This document shows, in pieces, positions 16,129 through 25,167 of a stretch of DNA of 64,000 nucleotides. The notes beneath the pieces were generated by a model. It was not told the origin of the DNA. It saw only the letters and a list, made by a program, of their open reading frames with translations, and ran no database searches. The stretch lies in the NCBI GenBank assembly GCA_902805735.1, contig CADCTW010000230.1:18902-82901 (forward strand), given 5' to 3'. Origin of the DNA: an uncultured Gemmatimonadota bacterium. GTDB lineage: Bacteria > Gemmatimonadota > Gemmatimonadetes > Longimicrobiales > Longimicrobiaceae. The position numbers and the translations under genes were made by a program. How positions within the stretch are numbered: position 1 is the stretch's first letter; each line of letters opens with the position of its first letter.

Positions 16129-17036
16129 GCGCGCGCATCATCGAGGGTACCCGGATCGGGCGCGAGATCCGCGCCGAAGTGGCGGCCGAGGTCGAGCGCC
16201 TGCGCGGCGAGGAGGGCGTGGTTCCCGGCCTCGCCGTGATCCTGGTGGGGAACGACCCCGCCAGCGAGGTCTACGTGCGCAGCAAGACGCGGGCGTGCGC
16301 CGAGGCGGGGATGAACGACCGCCTCCTGCACCTGGACGCGGACGTCAGCGCGGACGAGCTGTTCGGGGTGATCGACGGGCTCAACGCCGACCCGGCGGTG
16401 CACGGCATCCTGGTGCAGCTCCCCCTCCCGCCGCACATCGACCCCAAGTCGGTGCTGGAGCGGGTGAGCCCCGCCAAGGACGTGGACGGCTTCCACCCCC
16501 TCAACGTGGGGCGCGCCTTCGTGGGCGACCCGGCGGGCTTCCTCCCCGCCACCCCGGCGGGGGTGATGGAGCTGCTGCGGCGCGAGGGGGTGCCCACGCA
16601 CGGGCGGCACGCCGTGGTGGTGGGGCGCAGCCTGATCGTGAGCAAGCCGCTGGCGTCGCTGCTCCTGGCCCCCGGCCCCAACGCCACCGTCACCCTGTGC
16701 CACCGCCACACCGCCGACCTCGCCTCGCACACGCGCCTGGCGGACATCCTGGTGGTGGCCGTGGGGAAGCCGGGGCTGATCACGCGCGAAATGGTGAAGC
16801 CCGGCGCCGTCGTGCTGGACGTGGGCACCACCCGGGTTCCCGACCCCGCCCATCCGCGTGGCTACGTGATCCGCGGTGACGTGGATTTCGAGGCCGTGCG
16901 CGAGGTGGCATCCGCCATCTCCCCCGTGCCGGGCGGGGTGGGGCCCATGACCATCGCCATGCTCCTGCGCAACACGGCCGAGGCCGCCCGCCGCGCCGCC
17001 GCCCGCGCCCGCCGCCGCGCGGGGAGCGCCGCGTGA
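16125..17036 (+). CDS. folD: bifunctional methylene-THF dehydrogenase/cyclohydrolase
   Basis: FolD interconverts 5,10-methylene-, methenyl- and 10-formyl-tetrahydrofolate with NADP. The 303-residue product shows VGNDPASEVYVRSKTRAC (catalytic Lys and Tyr), LVQLPLPPHID, KDVDGFHPLNVGR, the Rossmann motif VVVGRSLIVSKPLASLLL and SPVPGGVGPMTIAML. GTG 16125 overlaps the preceding stop. The last 20 residues are Arg/Ala-rich. Its stop again overlaps the xseA start by GTGA, so ymdB, folD and xseA form one coupled operon. Confidence 0.97.
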   Translation: MSARIIEGTRIGREIRAEVAAEVERLRGEEGVVPGLAVILVGNDPASEVYVRSKTRACAEAGMNDRLLHLDADVSADELFGVIDGLNADPAVHGILVQLPLPPHIDPKSVLERVSPAKDVDGFHPLNVGRAFVGDPAGFLPATPAGVMELLRREGVPTHGRHAVVVGRSLIVSKPLASLLLAPGPNATVTLCHRHTADLASHTRLADILVVAVGKPGLITREMVKPGAVVLDVGTTRVPDPAHPRGYVIRGDVDFEAVREVASAISPVPGGVGPMTIAMLLRNTAEAARRAAARARRRAGSAA

Positions 17037-18280
17037 CGTACGACCTTTTCTCGTCCGCGGGAGCCAGCGAGCGTCCCCCGCGGGGGATGAACGAGGCGCG
17101 CAACGAGGACGCCGCCCGCGCCGTCGCCGCCCGCCAGGCGGATGCCGGCTTCCCCGCGGCGCGCCCGGCGCGCGCCGAGTGGACGGTGGCCGACGTCAAC
17201 GCCGCCGCGCGCGAGCTGATCGAGGGCGTGCTCCCGCCCATGTGGGTGGCGGGGGAGGTGAGCAACTTCACGAAGGCGCGCTCGGGGCACTGCTACTTCA
17301 CCCTGCGCGGCCCCGACGCCCAGCTCCGCTGCGTGATGTGGCGCGACGAGGCCCGCCGCCTCCCCACCGCCCCCGCCGAGGGGATGGAGGTGCGCGCGCT
17401 GGGGCGGGTGACGCTGTACGAGCTGCGCGGCGAGTTCCAGCTGGTGGTGGCGGAGCTGGAGGGGCGCGGCGAGGGGCTGTGGAAGCTGGCCTTCGACCAG
17501 CTCCGCGCGCGGCTGGACGGGGAAGGGCTCACCTCCCCGCTGCGCAAGCGGCCCGTCCCGGCGCTCCCGGCGTGCGTGGGCGTGGTGACTTCGCCGTCCG
17601 GCGCGGCGCTGCACGACGTGATCTCGGTGATCCGCCGCCGCGCGCCGTGGACGCGCATCGTGCTCTCGGCCGCGCGCGTGCAGGGCGAGGGCGCCGCGGG
17701 CGAGGTGGCGCGCGCCATCCGCCGCATCGGCGCGGCGGGGGTGGCGGACGTGCTGATCGTCGGCCGGGGCGGTGGCTCGGTGGAGGACCTGTGGGCCTTC
17801 AACGACGAGGCGGTGGCCCGCGCCATCGCCGAGTCGCCCGTGCCCGTGATCTCCGCCGTGGGGCACGAGACGGACTTCACCATCGCGGACCTGGTGGCGG
17901 ACCTGCGCGCCCCCACCCCATCCGCCGCCGCGGAGGCCGCGGTGCCGGATGGCGCGCAGCTCCGCCGGGCCGCCGCCCAGCTCGGCGGCCGGCTGGCCCG
18001 CTGCACCCGCGAGCGCCTGGCGGACGCGCGCGAGCGTGCCCTGGAGGCGCGCCTGGACCTGCACGACGCGGGGAGCACGCTGCTGGCCGCCCGCCGCGAG
18101 CAGGCTGCGGCGCTGGCGGGGAAGCTGCACGCCCTGTCGCCGCTGGCCGTGCTGGCGCGCGGGTTCGCCGTCCCCGTGTCGCCGCAGGGGCGGGTGCTGC
18201 GCACCGCCGCCGATTTCGCGCCGGGCGAGGAGTTCCGGCTGCGGCTGGCGGAGGGCTCCGTGCGAGCCCGGGCGGAGTAA
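17033..18280 (+). CDS. xseA: exodeoxyribonuclease VII large subunit
   Basis: The catalytic subunit of the single-strand-specific exonuclease VII, 415 residues. After a ~48-residue N-terminal extension comes the OB-fold (EWTVADVNAAARELIEG to LVVAELEG), then the catalytic domain with VGVVTSPSGAALHDVI, DVLIVGRGGGSVEDLWAFND and SAVGHETDFTIADLVAD, and a coiled-coil region near the end. GTG 17033 is fixed by the folD overlap. Its partner xseB is not next to it but 16 kb away at 34274, beyond a block of minus-strand genes. Confidence 0.96.
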   Translation: MTYDLFSSAGASERPPRGMNEARNEDAARAVAARQADAGFPAARPARAEWTVADVNAAARELIEGVLPPMWVAGEVSNFTKARSGHCYFTLRGPDAQLRCVMWRDEARRLPTAPAEGMEVRALGRVTLYELRGEFQLVVAELEGRGEGLWKLAFDQLRARLDGEGLTSPLRKRPVPALPACVGVVTSPSGAALHDVISVIRRRAPWTRIVLSAARVQGEGAAGEVARAIRRIGAAGVADVLIVGRGGGSVEDLWAFNDEAVARAIAESPVPVISAVGHETDFTIADLVADLRAPTPSAAAEAAVPDGAQLRRAAAQLGGRLARCTRERLADARERALEARLDLHDAGSTLLAARREQAAALAGKLHALSPLAVLARGFAVPVSPQGRVLRTAADFAPGEEFRLRLAEGSVRARAE

Positions 18281-18288
18281 GGACTGGG

Positions 18289-18318
18289 CTCACACAGAGA
18301 CACAGAGACACGGAGAAA
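18289..18318. repeat. 64-bp palindrome family, half copy between convergent genes
   Basis: GCTCACACAGAGACACAGAG then ACACGGAGAA fills most of the 41 bases between the convergent xseA and tail-collar gene ends. It marks the left boundary of the 15-kb minus-strand block. Confidence 0.85.
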
Positions 18319-18321
18319 AGC

Positions 18322-19635
18322 TTAGAGCTTGATGATGTAGGCGAGCACGAAGAAGGGGGGGCGGTTCTCGTGGGAGTTGCCGCCGCCGGTGTGGTTGGTC
18401 TGGAAGCCGTGCGAGTGCTCGCCCGAGTAGTCCGTGTTCACGCGGCCGCGCCAGTGCATCTCGTTGGGGTCCCCATTGCTGCCGCCCCCCCATCCCATGT
18501 CCACCGTCGTGTCGCCCCAGATCCAGCGCTGGCGCTTGGACAGCCCGTCCGCGTCGGTCCCCTCGATCCAGTGGTAGTGGCTGCCGCCGACGTCCGTCTG
18601 CCCGCCGTGCGAGTGCGAGGGCATCTCCCCTTCGTTGAGCTGCACGCGCGAGGCGCCGCCCGTGAGGCGCGGGGCATGGTACTCCGGCTCACGCGGGTCC
18701 AGCCCCACCACAAAGCGCCCGCGCAGGTCCGGCCGCCCTTCGCCGCCGTCGCAGAGCGCCCAGCCGCGCGGCACGCCGTCCGCGGCGCCGGACCACAGGA
18801 TGATCCCGCCCACGGGCATCACCGCGCCCGTCTGGTCCTCGATGCGCCCCGCCACCTGCAGGCTGCCGTCCAGCCGCGCCGGTCCCCTCACCGTCAGGTC
18901 GCGCACCACCAGGCTCGGATCGCTCACCACCACCCAGGCGGTGAAGTGCTCCTCCACCGTGAACCCGTGCGCCTGCACCTCCACCACGAGCGTGAAGAGG
19001 GTGGTCTCGGCGAGCGGGGGCGAGGTCCAGCGGCGCACGTGCGTGACGTCCTCGTCGCGGTCGTCCCAGTAGATGCGGTAGGTGGCGGCGGGGCTCCCCG
19101 CCCAGGTGAGGTCCACCGTCTCCTGGTTGTGGATGCGCAGGCGGGTCGGCTGCAGGTCGCCGGCGAAGAAGCCCTCGGGGAACTTGGAGACGAGCAGCGT
19201 GCCGAAGCGCGTCCGCGGGCTCTCGTCCGAGTCGGTGGCGACCTCCTCCACTTCCAGCGGAGTGGTGCCCACGTACGTGCTCACGTGGATCCCCGCGATC
19301 ACCAGGGCGAGCCCCTGCGTGGTGATCGTCCCCATCTCCGCCGTGTCCGGCCGCGCGGCGAAGCGCCCGCTGCCCAGCGGCGAGAGCATCCACCCCTTGG
19401 TCTGCGCCTCCGCGCGGAAGGAGTCCACCTCGGTGAGGTCCGCAGCGTCGGGTTCCTTGGGGTCGCCGACGCGCACGGAGAGGATGATTTCCCGCACGGT
19501 GACCGGCACCGCTCCGGCGTTGGTGACCACCACCGTGACCGCCGCGTTCTCCGCGTGCGCGTGCAGGGGGAGGGGAGAGGTGGAAAGGTCGTAGCTGAGG
19601 AGGGTGCCCTCCTGGTTGCCGCGCGTAAGTCGCAT
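18322..19635 (-). CDS. fibre-like protein with C-terminal phage tail-collar domain
   Basis: A 437-residue protein. The first ~300 residues form a module shared with the gene at 19835-21292 (shared blocks: TSPLPL, VGDP.EP..DLTEVD, FAGDL, SEDVT/DEDVT..R.WTSPPLA, VVVS.PS.V..DLTV) and read as beta-rich, perhaps Ig-like. The last ~130 residues are a tail-collar/microcystin-dependent-protein-like domain: PVGGIILWSGAADGVPRGWA, LCDGGEGRPDLRGRFVVG, EMPSHSHGG, and the end HENRPPFFVLAYIIKL. ATG 19635 is chosen where similarity to the paralogue begins (MRLTR versus MHLTR). No signal peptide. It is the last gene of the minus-strand block and may be a surface-exposed tip or adhesin. Confidence 0.8.
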   Translation of the reverse strand: MRLTRGNQEGTLLSYDLSTSPLPLHAHAENAAVTVVVTNAGAVPVTVREIILSVRVGDPKEPDAADLTEVDSFRAEAQTKGWMLSPLGSGRFAARPDTAEMGTITTQGLALVIAGIHVSTYVGTTPLEVEEVATDSDESPRTRFGTLLVSKFPEGFFAGDLQPTRLRIHNQETVDLTWAGSPAATYRIYWDDRDEDVTHVRRWTSPPLAETTLFTLVVEVQAHGFTVEEHFTAWVVVSDPSLVVRDLTVRGPARLDGSLQVAGRIEDQTGAVMPVGGIILWSGAADGVPRGWALCDGGEGRPDLRGRFVVGLDPREPEYHAPRLTGGASRVQLNEGEMPSHSHGGQTDVGGSHYHWIEGTDADGLSKRQRWIWGDTTVDMGWGGGSNGDPNEMHWRGRVNTDYSGEHSHGFQTNHTGGGNSHENRPPFFVLAYIIKL

Positions 19636-19668
19636 TTCGAGGATGAGTTGTAGGTGTGGATCGGGCCC

Positions 19669-19829
19669 CCTCCCCCCGTCCCCCTCCCCCGCAAACAGCG
19701 CGGGAGAGGGGGCGATTTCCACGCACGGGTGGGGTGAGAACGGGCCTGCCGCGCGCGTGGGCCCTGAGTCCCCTCTCCCATGCGGGTACGGGGAGAGGGT
19801 GGCAGCTGCGAGCTGCCGGGGGAGGGCGT
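19669..19829. repeat. long inverted-repeat element, degenerate copy 2
   Basis: The right arm (about 19771-19829: CCCTCTCCCATGCGGGTACG, GGGAGAGGGTGGCAGCTGCG, AGCTGCCGGGGGAGGGCG) matches the arms of the copies at 6872 and 42265. The left arm at about 19669-19712 is eroded to CCCCCTCCC-rich DNA with a GCGCGGGAGAGGGGG remnant. It fills the 199-bp gap between the two fibre-like genes. Confidence 0.7.
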
Positions 19830-19834
19830 CCCTC

Positions 19835-21292
19835 TTACGGCCGCCTGGCGAGGGCGGGGGGGAGCACGGCCGGGCGCCCGCTCTCCAGCGACTCGCGGAC
19901 GGGGGCGATCACCAGCCAGTCGAACCCGGTGTCGCCGGTGCCGCCGGCGCACTCGCCCACCGTGAAGCCGCTCCCGTCACGCTCGCCCGCGTAGAGGCCG
20001 TTGCAGGGGCCGGCGGCGGTCAGGAGGACGCGGTAGCCGGCTTCGTGGGCCATCAGGTCCGCAGTGGGGCCGTCGAAGTCCACGCGCCCCACGCCGCCGC
20101 GAAGCCGGCCGCGCCCGCTCAGGTGCACCTCCGCCGCGGGCGAGAGGGGGGAGGCCATCACGCGCGGGCCCGCCTGCGTGGGAAGCTGCGTCAGCACGGA
20201 GGCGCCCGCCTCGGTGTGGATGGGCCCGGTGCTGTAGAGCATGGTCGCCCCCTCCGGCCCGATCAGGTACAGGCCCATGCAGTGGTCGATGGCCGTATCG
20301 GCGTAATTGGCCATGACCATGACGCAGTCTGAACGCGTCACTTCCAGCGTGGCGTTCCTCCCCACCGTCAGCGCAAGGTCGCGGACGTTGGCGGTGAGGC
20401 TCCGCCCGATCTGCGCGGCGCGGAGCTGCGCCGTTCCGTTCGAGGTGAGGTCGCCGGCGGTGAGCGTGTCCAGCGTGGCGCCCCCGGTCACCCGCGCGCC
20501 GCCGTGGAGCGTGGCGAGGTTCTGCACCGTGAGGTCGTGGGCGACCACGCTGGGGTTGGAGACCACCACCGTGACGCTGAACGACTCCGTCACCGTCTCG
20601 CCGTCCTGCTGGGCCCGCACGTCCAGGATGAAGGTGGTGTCGTGCGCCAGGGGCGGGCTCGTCCAGGCGCGCACCTCCGTCACGTCCTCCGACTCGTGGT
20701 CCCAGCGCAGGGTGTAGGCGGCGGCGGCGGCGCCGGTCCAGGTGAGCCGCACCGTGCCGCCGTAATCCACCGACGGAGCGCCCGCCACCAGGTCGCCCGC
20801 GAAGAAGCCGTAGGGGAACTTGGGGAGCAGCACCGTGGCGGCGCGGTCGGCGTACTCGGTTCCGTCCGCGGACGAGTGCTCGGCGATGTCGAGCGGCGAG
20901 GTGCCCACCCGTGTGCTCACCCGGATGTTGCCGATGGTGAAGCTGAGTCCCCCCGTGGTGAACTCGGCCGCCTGCGGGGTGCCAGGCGTGGCCACGAACC
21001 GCCCGTTCCCCGCGTACGCGATGGTCCAGTCGCCCCCGGCGGCCTCCACGGTGAACCCGCCGTCCACCTCGGTGAGGTCGATGGACTCGGGCTCGTCCGG
21101 ATCTCCCACCGTGATCCCGAGGGTGATGCGGTTGGCCCAGACCGGGGCGTCCGAGTTGTTCCCCACCACCACCGTGATCGCGCCCAGCGACGGCGGAGCG
21201 GCTCCCGCCGGGCTCGCCTGCAGCGGGAGCGGAGAGGTGGTGGCGGCGTAGGTGAGCAGCGTGTCGGACGAGGAGAGCCGGGTCAGGTGCAT
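19835..21292 (-). CDS. fibre-like protein, paralogue of the collar-domain protein
   Basis: A 485-residue protein with the same ~300-residue N-terminal module as its downstream neighbour (MHLTRLSSSDTLLTYAATTS then PLPLQA; VGDPDEPESIDLTEVDGG; RVGTSPLD; YGFFAGDL; SEDVTEVRAWTSPPLAHDTTF). Its C-terminal ~185 residues differ: a run of short repeats (LATLHGGARVTGGATLDTLT, AGDLTSNGTAQL) like beta-helical shaft repeats, then a unique end with three Cys. ATG 21292 is chosen by alignment to the paralogue; the frame is open 36 codons further into the palindromic repeat. No signal peptide. Likely a structural or surface component; function unknown. Confidence 0.7.
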   Translation of the reverse strand: MHLTRLSSSDTLLTYAATTSPLPLQASPAGAAPPSLGAITVVVGNNSDAPVWANRITLGITVGDPDEPESIDLTEVDGGFTVEAAGGDWTIAYAGNGRFVATPGTPQAAEFTTGGLSFTIGNIRVSTRVGTSPLDIAEHSSADGTEYADRAATVLLPKFPYGFFAGDLVAGAPSVDYGGTVRLTWTGAAAAAYTLRWDHESEDVTEVRAWTSPPLAHDTTFILDVRAQQDGETVTESFSVTVVVSNPSVVAHDLTVQNLATLHGGARVTGGATLDTLTAGDLTSNGTAQLRAAQIGRSLTANVRDLALTVGRNATLEVTRSDCVMVMANYADTAIDHCMGLYLIGPEGATMLYSTGPIHTEAGASVLTQLPTQAGPRVMASPLSPAAEVHLSGRGRLRGGVGRVDFDGPTADLMAHEAGYRVLLTAAGPCNGLYAGERDGSGFTVGECAGGTGDTGFDWLVIAPVRESLESGRPAVLPPALARRP

Positions 21293-21377
21293 GGGGGCCT
21301 TGGGATCAGAGTGCGGCGGCGGGCACTCGCCGCCCACGGGGAAGCAGTAGGGGCTCACCACCACGAACCGCAAAGAT

Positions 21378-21441
21378 CTCACACGGAGGCACGCAGACAC
21401 GGAGAGAAGCTCTTCTCCGTGTCTCTGTGCCTCTGTGTGAG
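21378..21441. repeat. 64-bp palindrome family, near-full copy
   Basis: Left arm CTCACACGGAGGCACGCAGA and right arm ending GTGCCTCTGTGTGAG pair with a few mismatches over about 30 bp. It lies in the 169-bp gap between two minus-strand genes of the large block. Confidence 0.9.
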
Positions 21442-21461
21442 TCCCGCGGTTCGAACACCCA

Positions 21462-24400
21462 TCAGTGCTGCGGCTCCTTGGGAAGGAAGCGCAGGTGGCC
21501 CTCGCGGAGGGAGGCGGGGAGCTCGCTCAGCTCCGCGCGGTCGCCCGCCGCGGCCAGGGGGCGGATCAGCGGGCCGGAGCCCAGCAGCTCCACCCACTCC
21601 CACACCCCGTTGCGCTCGGCGGGGAGGGGGTAGGGGAGGGGGCGCGGCGTGCGGTCGGGGTCCGTGCCCTCGGCCACCGGCGCGCCGGGAAGGGGGCGCA
21701 GCACCGCCAGGAGCGGCCCCGTGCGGAAGGTCGCCTGCATGGCCGCCATGGGCCCCTCCACGTAGCGCGCGGGGAGGCCGATCTCGCGCTGCGGGAGGAT
21801 GCCGCAGCGGGCGCTCACGGTGCCGCGCGGGTCCAGCACCAGGGTGACGCCCACCGGCGCGGCGCCGGGCGCGGTGTTGAGGGGCACGCGCAGGCGGTTG
21901 CCCTCGCCGATGGGAGCCAGGTAGCCCCCCGGCGCCACCCCGGGGAGGGGGTGGGTGGCGTTGAAGCGGCCGTAGTCGTCGCCCGTGAAGTACCCCATCA
22001 GCCCGTCGCGGCGCGACTCCACGTCGCCCAGCTCCACGTCGAACGAGTAGCCGGCGAAGGGCGCCTTCACCGGCGCGAAGGTGAAGGGCCAGCTCGGGTC
22101 GGCCAGGGGCTCGCCCATCAGCTCCAGCCCCACCGCGGCCCGCACCACGGCCAGGGGGCGGCCGATCAGCGCGTTGAGGAGGAGGTCCGAGCGGTCGCCC
22201 AGCGGGTCCACCGACCAGGTGGTCTCGTCGATGGTCTCCAGGAAGTCCGAGAGCGCGGCGGCGCCGGCCTTCACCAGCCCGGCCACCAGGTCGCCCAGGT
22301 GGGGCTCCAGCGAGCGGAGCGCCTCCACCGTGCCGGGGGCCGGCATCCCCGGCGCGGGGTCCCACACGGGGACCAGGGTGCCGTCCGCCCGGGCGGCGGG
22401 GCGCAGCTCGCCCAGGATGGCGCCGTCCGCGTCGTACACCGCCAGCGCGCGGTCCAGGTGGTTGGGGAGGAGCCACCCGCACAGGGGCGACCCGCCGGCC
22501 GCCAGCCGCAGCGAGCCCCCGGAGTGTGGGGCCGTCCACTCGAAGGTGAGGCGGGCGGGCTGCAGCAGGCGCGGGCCGAGCTGCACGGCCGTCCCCACCG
22601 TGCCGTCCACCACCGGGCGGTCGGGGACCAGCGCGGGCGCCCGCAGGGGCACGAAGTGGCTCGGGTCCGCGGGCGTCACCTCCAGCGTCTGTCCGAAGCG
22701 GTCCACCACCGCCACGCGGGTGAAGACGAGCTGCCCCGCCCGCATCCCCTCGAACGACGACGACGGCGCGTCGAAGCGCTTGCCCGTGGCGGCGATGGAC
22801 TGCGGCACCGAGTGGTCGCCCGCCCCCACCAGCTCGCCCAGGGTGCGCCCCAGCGCCCCCACCGGTGTGGTGCGGTCCGGCGCCAGGTTGCTGCGCGGGT
22901 CGCGCAGGGCGATCTGCGCGTGCAGCCCGCTCAGCGTCTGCGAAAGGAGGTCCCACCCGTCCTTGCGCTCGATCAGCTCGCTGAGCGCCGCCAGCTCCGC
23001 GCTCTCCGGGTGCTCGTCCGTGTACTGCTTGATGCGCGCGCGCAGCTGGAACTCCGGGCGCGGCGTGAGCACCGAACGCCCCGAGAGGACGCGCGGCTGC
23101 GGCGCCGGCACGTCGTTCCCCGCGCGCCGGTACTCCCGGCCGTCGTACGCCCAGTACCCGCTGCCGTCCGCCTGGAAGGGGATGGGATACCAGCTCACCT
23201 GCCATTCCAGGAAGAGGGGGAGCCAGGGCGGGCTCCACAGCCCCAGCTCCAGGTCGGGGAGGGTGCCGGTGACATCGCCGTGCTGGACGATGGCGCGCTC
23301 GGCTTCCGCGATGGTCCCCGCGTCGTCCCGGCCCCACGCCGCCCGCGAGAGGGCCGCCGCGTTCCCCGGGTCCAGCAGGTACGCTTCGCGAAGGGCCGCC
23401 TCCACCGCGTCCGGCAGCCCGGCGAGCTGCACCGCGGGCGCCGCGCTCCCCGCGTGGTCCAGCGTGAGCCGCGACGCCCCGCCCAGGGGGAGCGTCAGGG
23501 AGACGGAGGCGACCACCTGGTCCGGCGTGCGGCAGGCGCGGGTGTCGCGCGGGCGCAGGGTGCCGCTCTGGCGCGCGCCCGCCACCAGGATCACGGGATC
23601 CGCGGGGGCCCAGAAACGCGGCTCGGCGCTGGCCTTCAGCACCCGCCCGGCGGAGAGCGCGGGGGGCGCCGCCACCCCGGGCACCGTGCCGCCCGTGGAG
23701 AGCGCGTCCACCCGCGCGCGCGCCTCGCCCGCTTCCGCGGCGGCCGCCAGCACGCGCGCGGGGAGGGCGTCGGGCGCGTCGCCCAGCGCCGCCTGGAACT
23801 GCGCCGGCGTGGTGCGCCAGGGGTAGCGGGACGGGTTCCCGCCCGAGAAGGCGCGGGCCGCGCGGGCCTTCCACGCCAGCTCGAAGAGCTCCCGCTGCAG
23901 CCCCGCCAGGTGGAGGTTGGCGGCGTCCAGCCGCGCCTGCGCCGCGTTGAGGGGGTCCAGGAGCTGCGCCTCGGCCGCGAGCTGCGCGGGGGAGGGCGGC
24001 GGCGGCGGCGCGGGCGGGATCTCGCCCGGGGCGGAGGGGAGCGGGGGATCGGCGGATGAGACCTCCCAGCGCGTTCCCGCGGGGCTGGAGCCGAACCACG
24101 CGTCGCGGATGGCGCGGTCCAGCTGCGCGTCGCCCCCCGGCTGGTCCAGCAGGGGGAGGAGGCCGTACTGGAAGGCTTCCAGGAGCCGGGCGGTGTGCTC
24201 CGGCTCCCTGCCGTCCTCGCGCACCTGCGCCTCCACCAGCGCGGTGAGGGCGTCGATGGAGGTGTTCCCCACGGACAGGCGCACGGCGCCGGGGCCGGGA
24301 AGGTCGGGCTCCAGGTCGGCGCCGGGCTGCCACTTCACGCCCGGCACGGTGCCGTGGCAGAGGATGCGGCGCGGGAGGGCGCCGCCCGCGAGCGTCCAGC

Positions 24401-25148
24401 CCAGCTCCGCCAGCCGCGCGTGCAGCGCCTCGGGGCCCCTGGAGGCGTCCCAGCCGGCGAGGGGATCGTCGCCCGGCTGCGCGTACCAGCCGGCGACGAA
24501 GTAGCTGAGCGTCCCCGCCGGGACGCCGCGCAGCGCCAGCTCGTCGTGGATGGAGAGGACGTTCTGGTTGTGGGGCTGGAAGGCGCTGAACGACAGGTTG
24601 CCGGGCGCCACCGCCGTCAGCCACCCCCCCGGGTGCCCCGGCTCCCGGTACCCCTCGGGCCCCAGCGGCACCTTGCGCCCCAGCCGCACGGGCACCGGCT
24701 CCGCGCCGGTGGAGCGCGGGTCCAGGAAGCGGGCGCTGCGCCCCGGGTCGTCTTCGGTGGCGAAGTGGCCGGGGACGGGGTCCGGCGTGCGGGCGGGCCA
24801 CACGTAGTCGCTTTCCACCACCCACGCCGCGGCGTGGCGGGCGTCCGGCTCGCCGTGGTACCGCACCACGAGCCAGCGGTTGGGGATGGGGGGAAACTTC
24901 ACGGCGCCCGTGCCGGGGTCCTGCCGCCCCCGGCGCAGCCCGTCGGGAAGCGTCCACGCCAGGTACACGCCCTGGTTCTCCGGCCTCTGCGTGAAGGTGT
25001 CGTCCACGTACTCGAAGGCGTTCCCTTCGGGCGCGGCGGCGGCGGCCAGGTTCTCGTACACCATCGGCCAGCGCCGGAAGTTGCGCGACCGGCCGGTGAC
25101 GACCATCGCGGTGACGTCTACCGGTACCAGCAGGGTGGGATCGCTCAT
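21462..25148 (-). CDS. large protein of unknown function (1228 aa)
   Basis: No family recognised. The 1228-residue product starts MSDPTLLVPVDVTAMVV and has no signal peptide or membrane segment. The first ~360 residues look globular (RWPMVYENLAAAA, YLAWTLPDGLRRG, NRWLVVRYHGE). A proline run (about residues 373-388) leads to a helical stretch (LDAANLHLAGLQRELFELAW) and then long beta-rich parts (LRPRDTRACRTPDQVVASVS, EWQVSWYPIPFQADGSGYW). It begins 19 bases after the 773-residue gene and is certainly in the same operon. Size, cytosolic look and association with a DUF6603-like giant and fibre-like proteins suggest a structural or scaffold protein; that is inference. Confidence 0.75.
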   Translation of the reverse strand: MSDPTLLVPVDVTAMVVTGRSRNFRRWPMVYENLAAAAAPEGNAFEYVDDTFTQRPENQGVYLAWTLPDGLRRGRQDPGTGAVKFPPIPNRWLVVRYHGEPDARHAAAWVVESDYVWPARTPDPVPGHFATEDDPGRSARFLDPRSTGAEPVPVRLGRKVPLGPEGYREPGHPGGWLTAVAPGNLSFSAFQPHNQNVLSIHDELALRGVPAGTLSYFVAGWYAQPGDDPLAGWDASRGPEALHARLAELGWTLAGGALPRRILCHGTVPGVKWQPGADLEPDLPGPGAVRLSVGNTSIDALTALVEAQVREDGREPEHTARLLEAFQYGLLPLLDQPGGDAQLDRAIRDAWFGSSPAGTRWEVSSADPPLPSAPGEIPPAPPPPPSPAQLAAEAQLLDPLNAAQARLDAANLHLAGLQRELFELAWKARAARAFSGGNPSRYPWRTTPAQFQAALGDAPDALPARVLAAAAEAGEARARVDALSTGGTVPGVAAPPALSAGRVLKASAEPRFWAPADPVILVAGARQSGTLRPRDTRACRTPDQVVASVSLTLPLGGASRLTLDHAGSAAPAVQLAGLPDAVEAALREAYLLDPGNAAALSRAAWGRDDAGTIAEAERAIVQHGDVTGTLPDLELGLWSPPWLPLFLEWQVSWYPIPFQADGSGYWAYDGREYRRAGNDVPAPQPRVLSGRSVLTPRPEFQLRARIKQYTDEHPESAELAALSELIERKDGWDLLSQTLSGLHAQIALRDPRSNLAPDRTTPVGALGRTLGELVGAGDHSVPQSIAATGKRFDAPSSSFEGMRAGQLVFTRVAVVDRFGQTLEVTPADPSHFVPLRAPALVPDRPVVDGTVGTAVQLGPRLLQPARLTFEWTAPHSGGSLRLAAGGSPLCGWLLPNHLDRALAVYDADGAILGELRPAARADGTLVPVWDPAPGMPAPGTVEALRSLEPHLGDLVAGLVKAGAAALSDFLETIDETTWSVDPLGDRSDLLLNALIGRPLAVVRAAVGLELMGEPLADPSWPFTFAPVKAPFAGYSFDVELGDVESRRDGLMGYFTGDDYGRFNATHPLPGVAPGGYLAPIGEGNRLRVPLNTAPGAAPVGVTLVLDPRGTVSARCGILPQREIGLPARYVEGPMAAMQATFRTGPLLAVLRPLPGAPVAEGTDPDRTPRPLPYPLPAERNGVWEWVELLGSGPLIRPLAAAGDRAELSELPASLREGHLRFLPKEPQH

Positions 25149-25167
25149 GTCAGGCGGCGGTGGGGGA

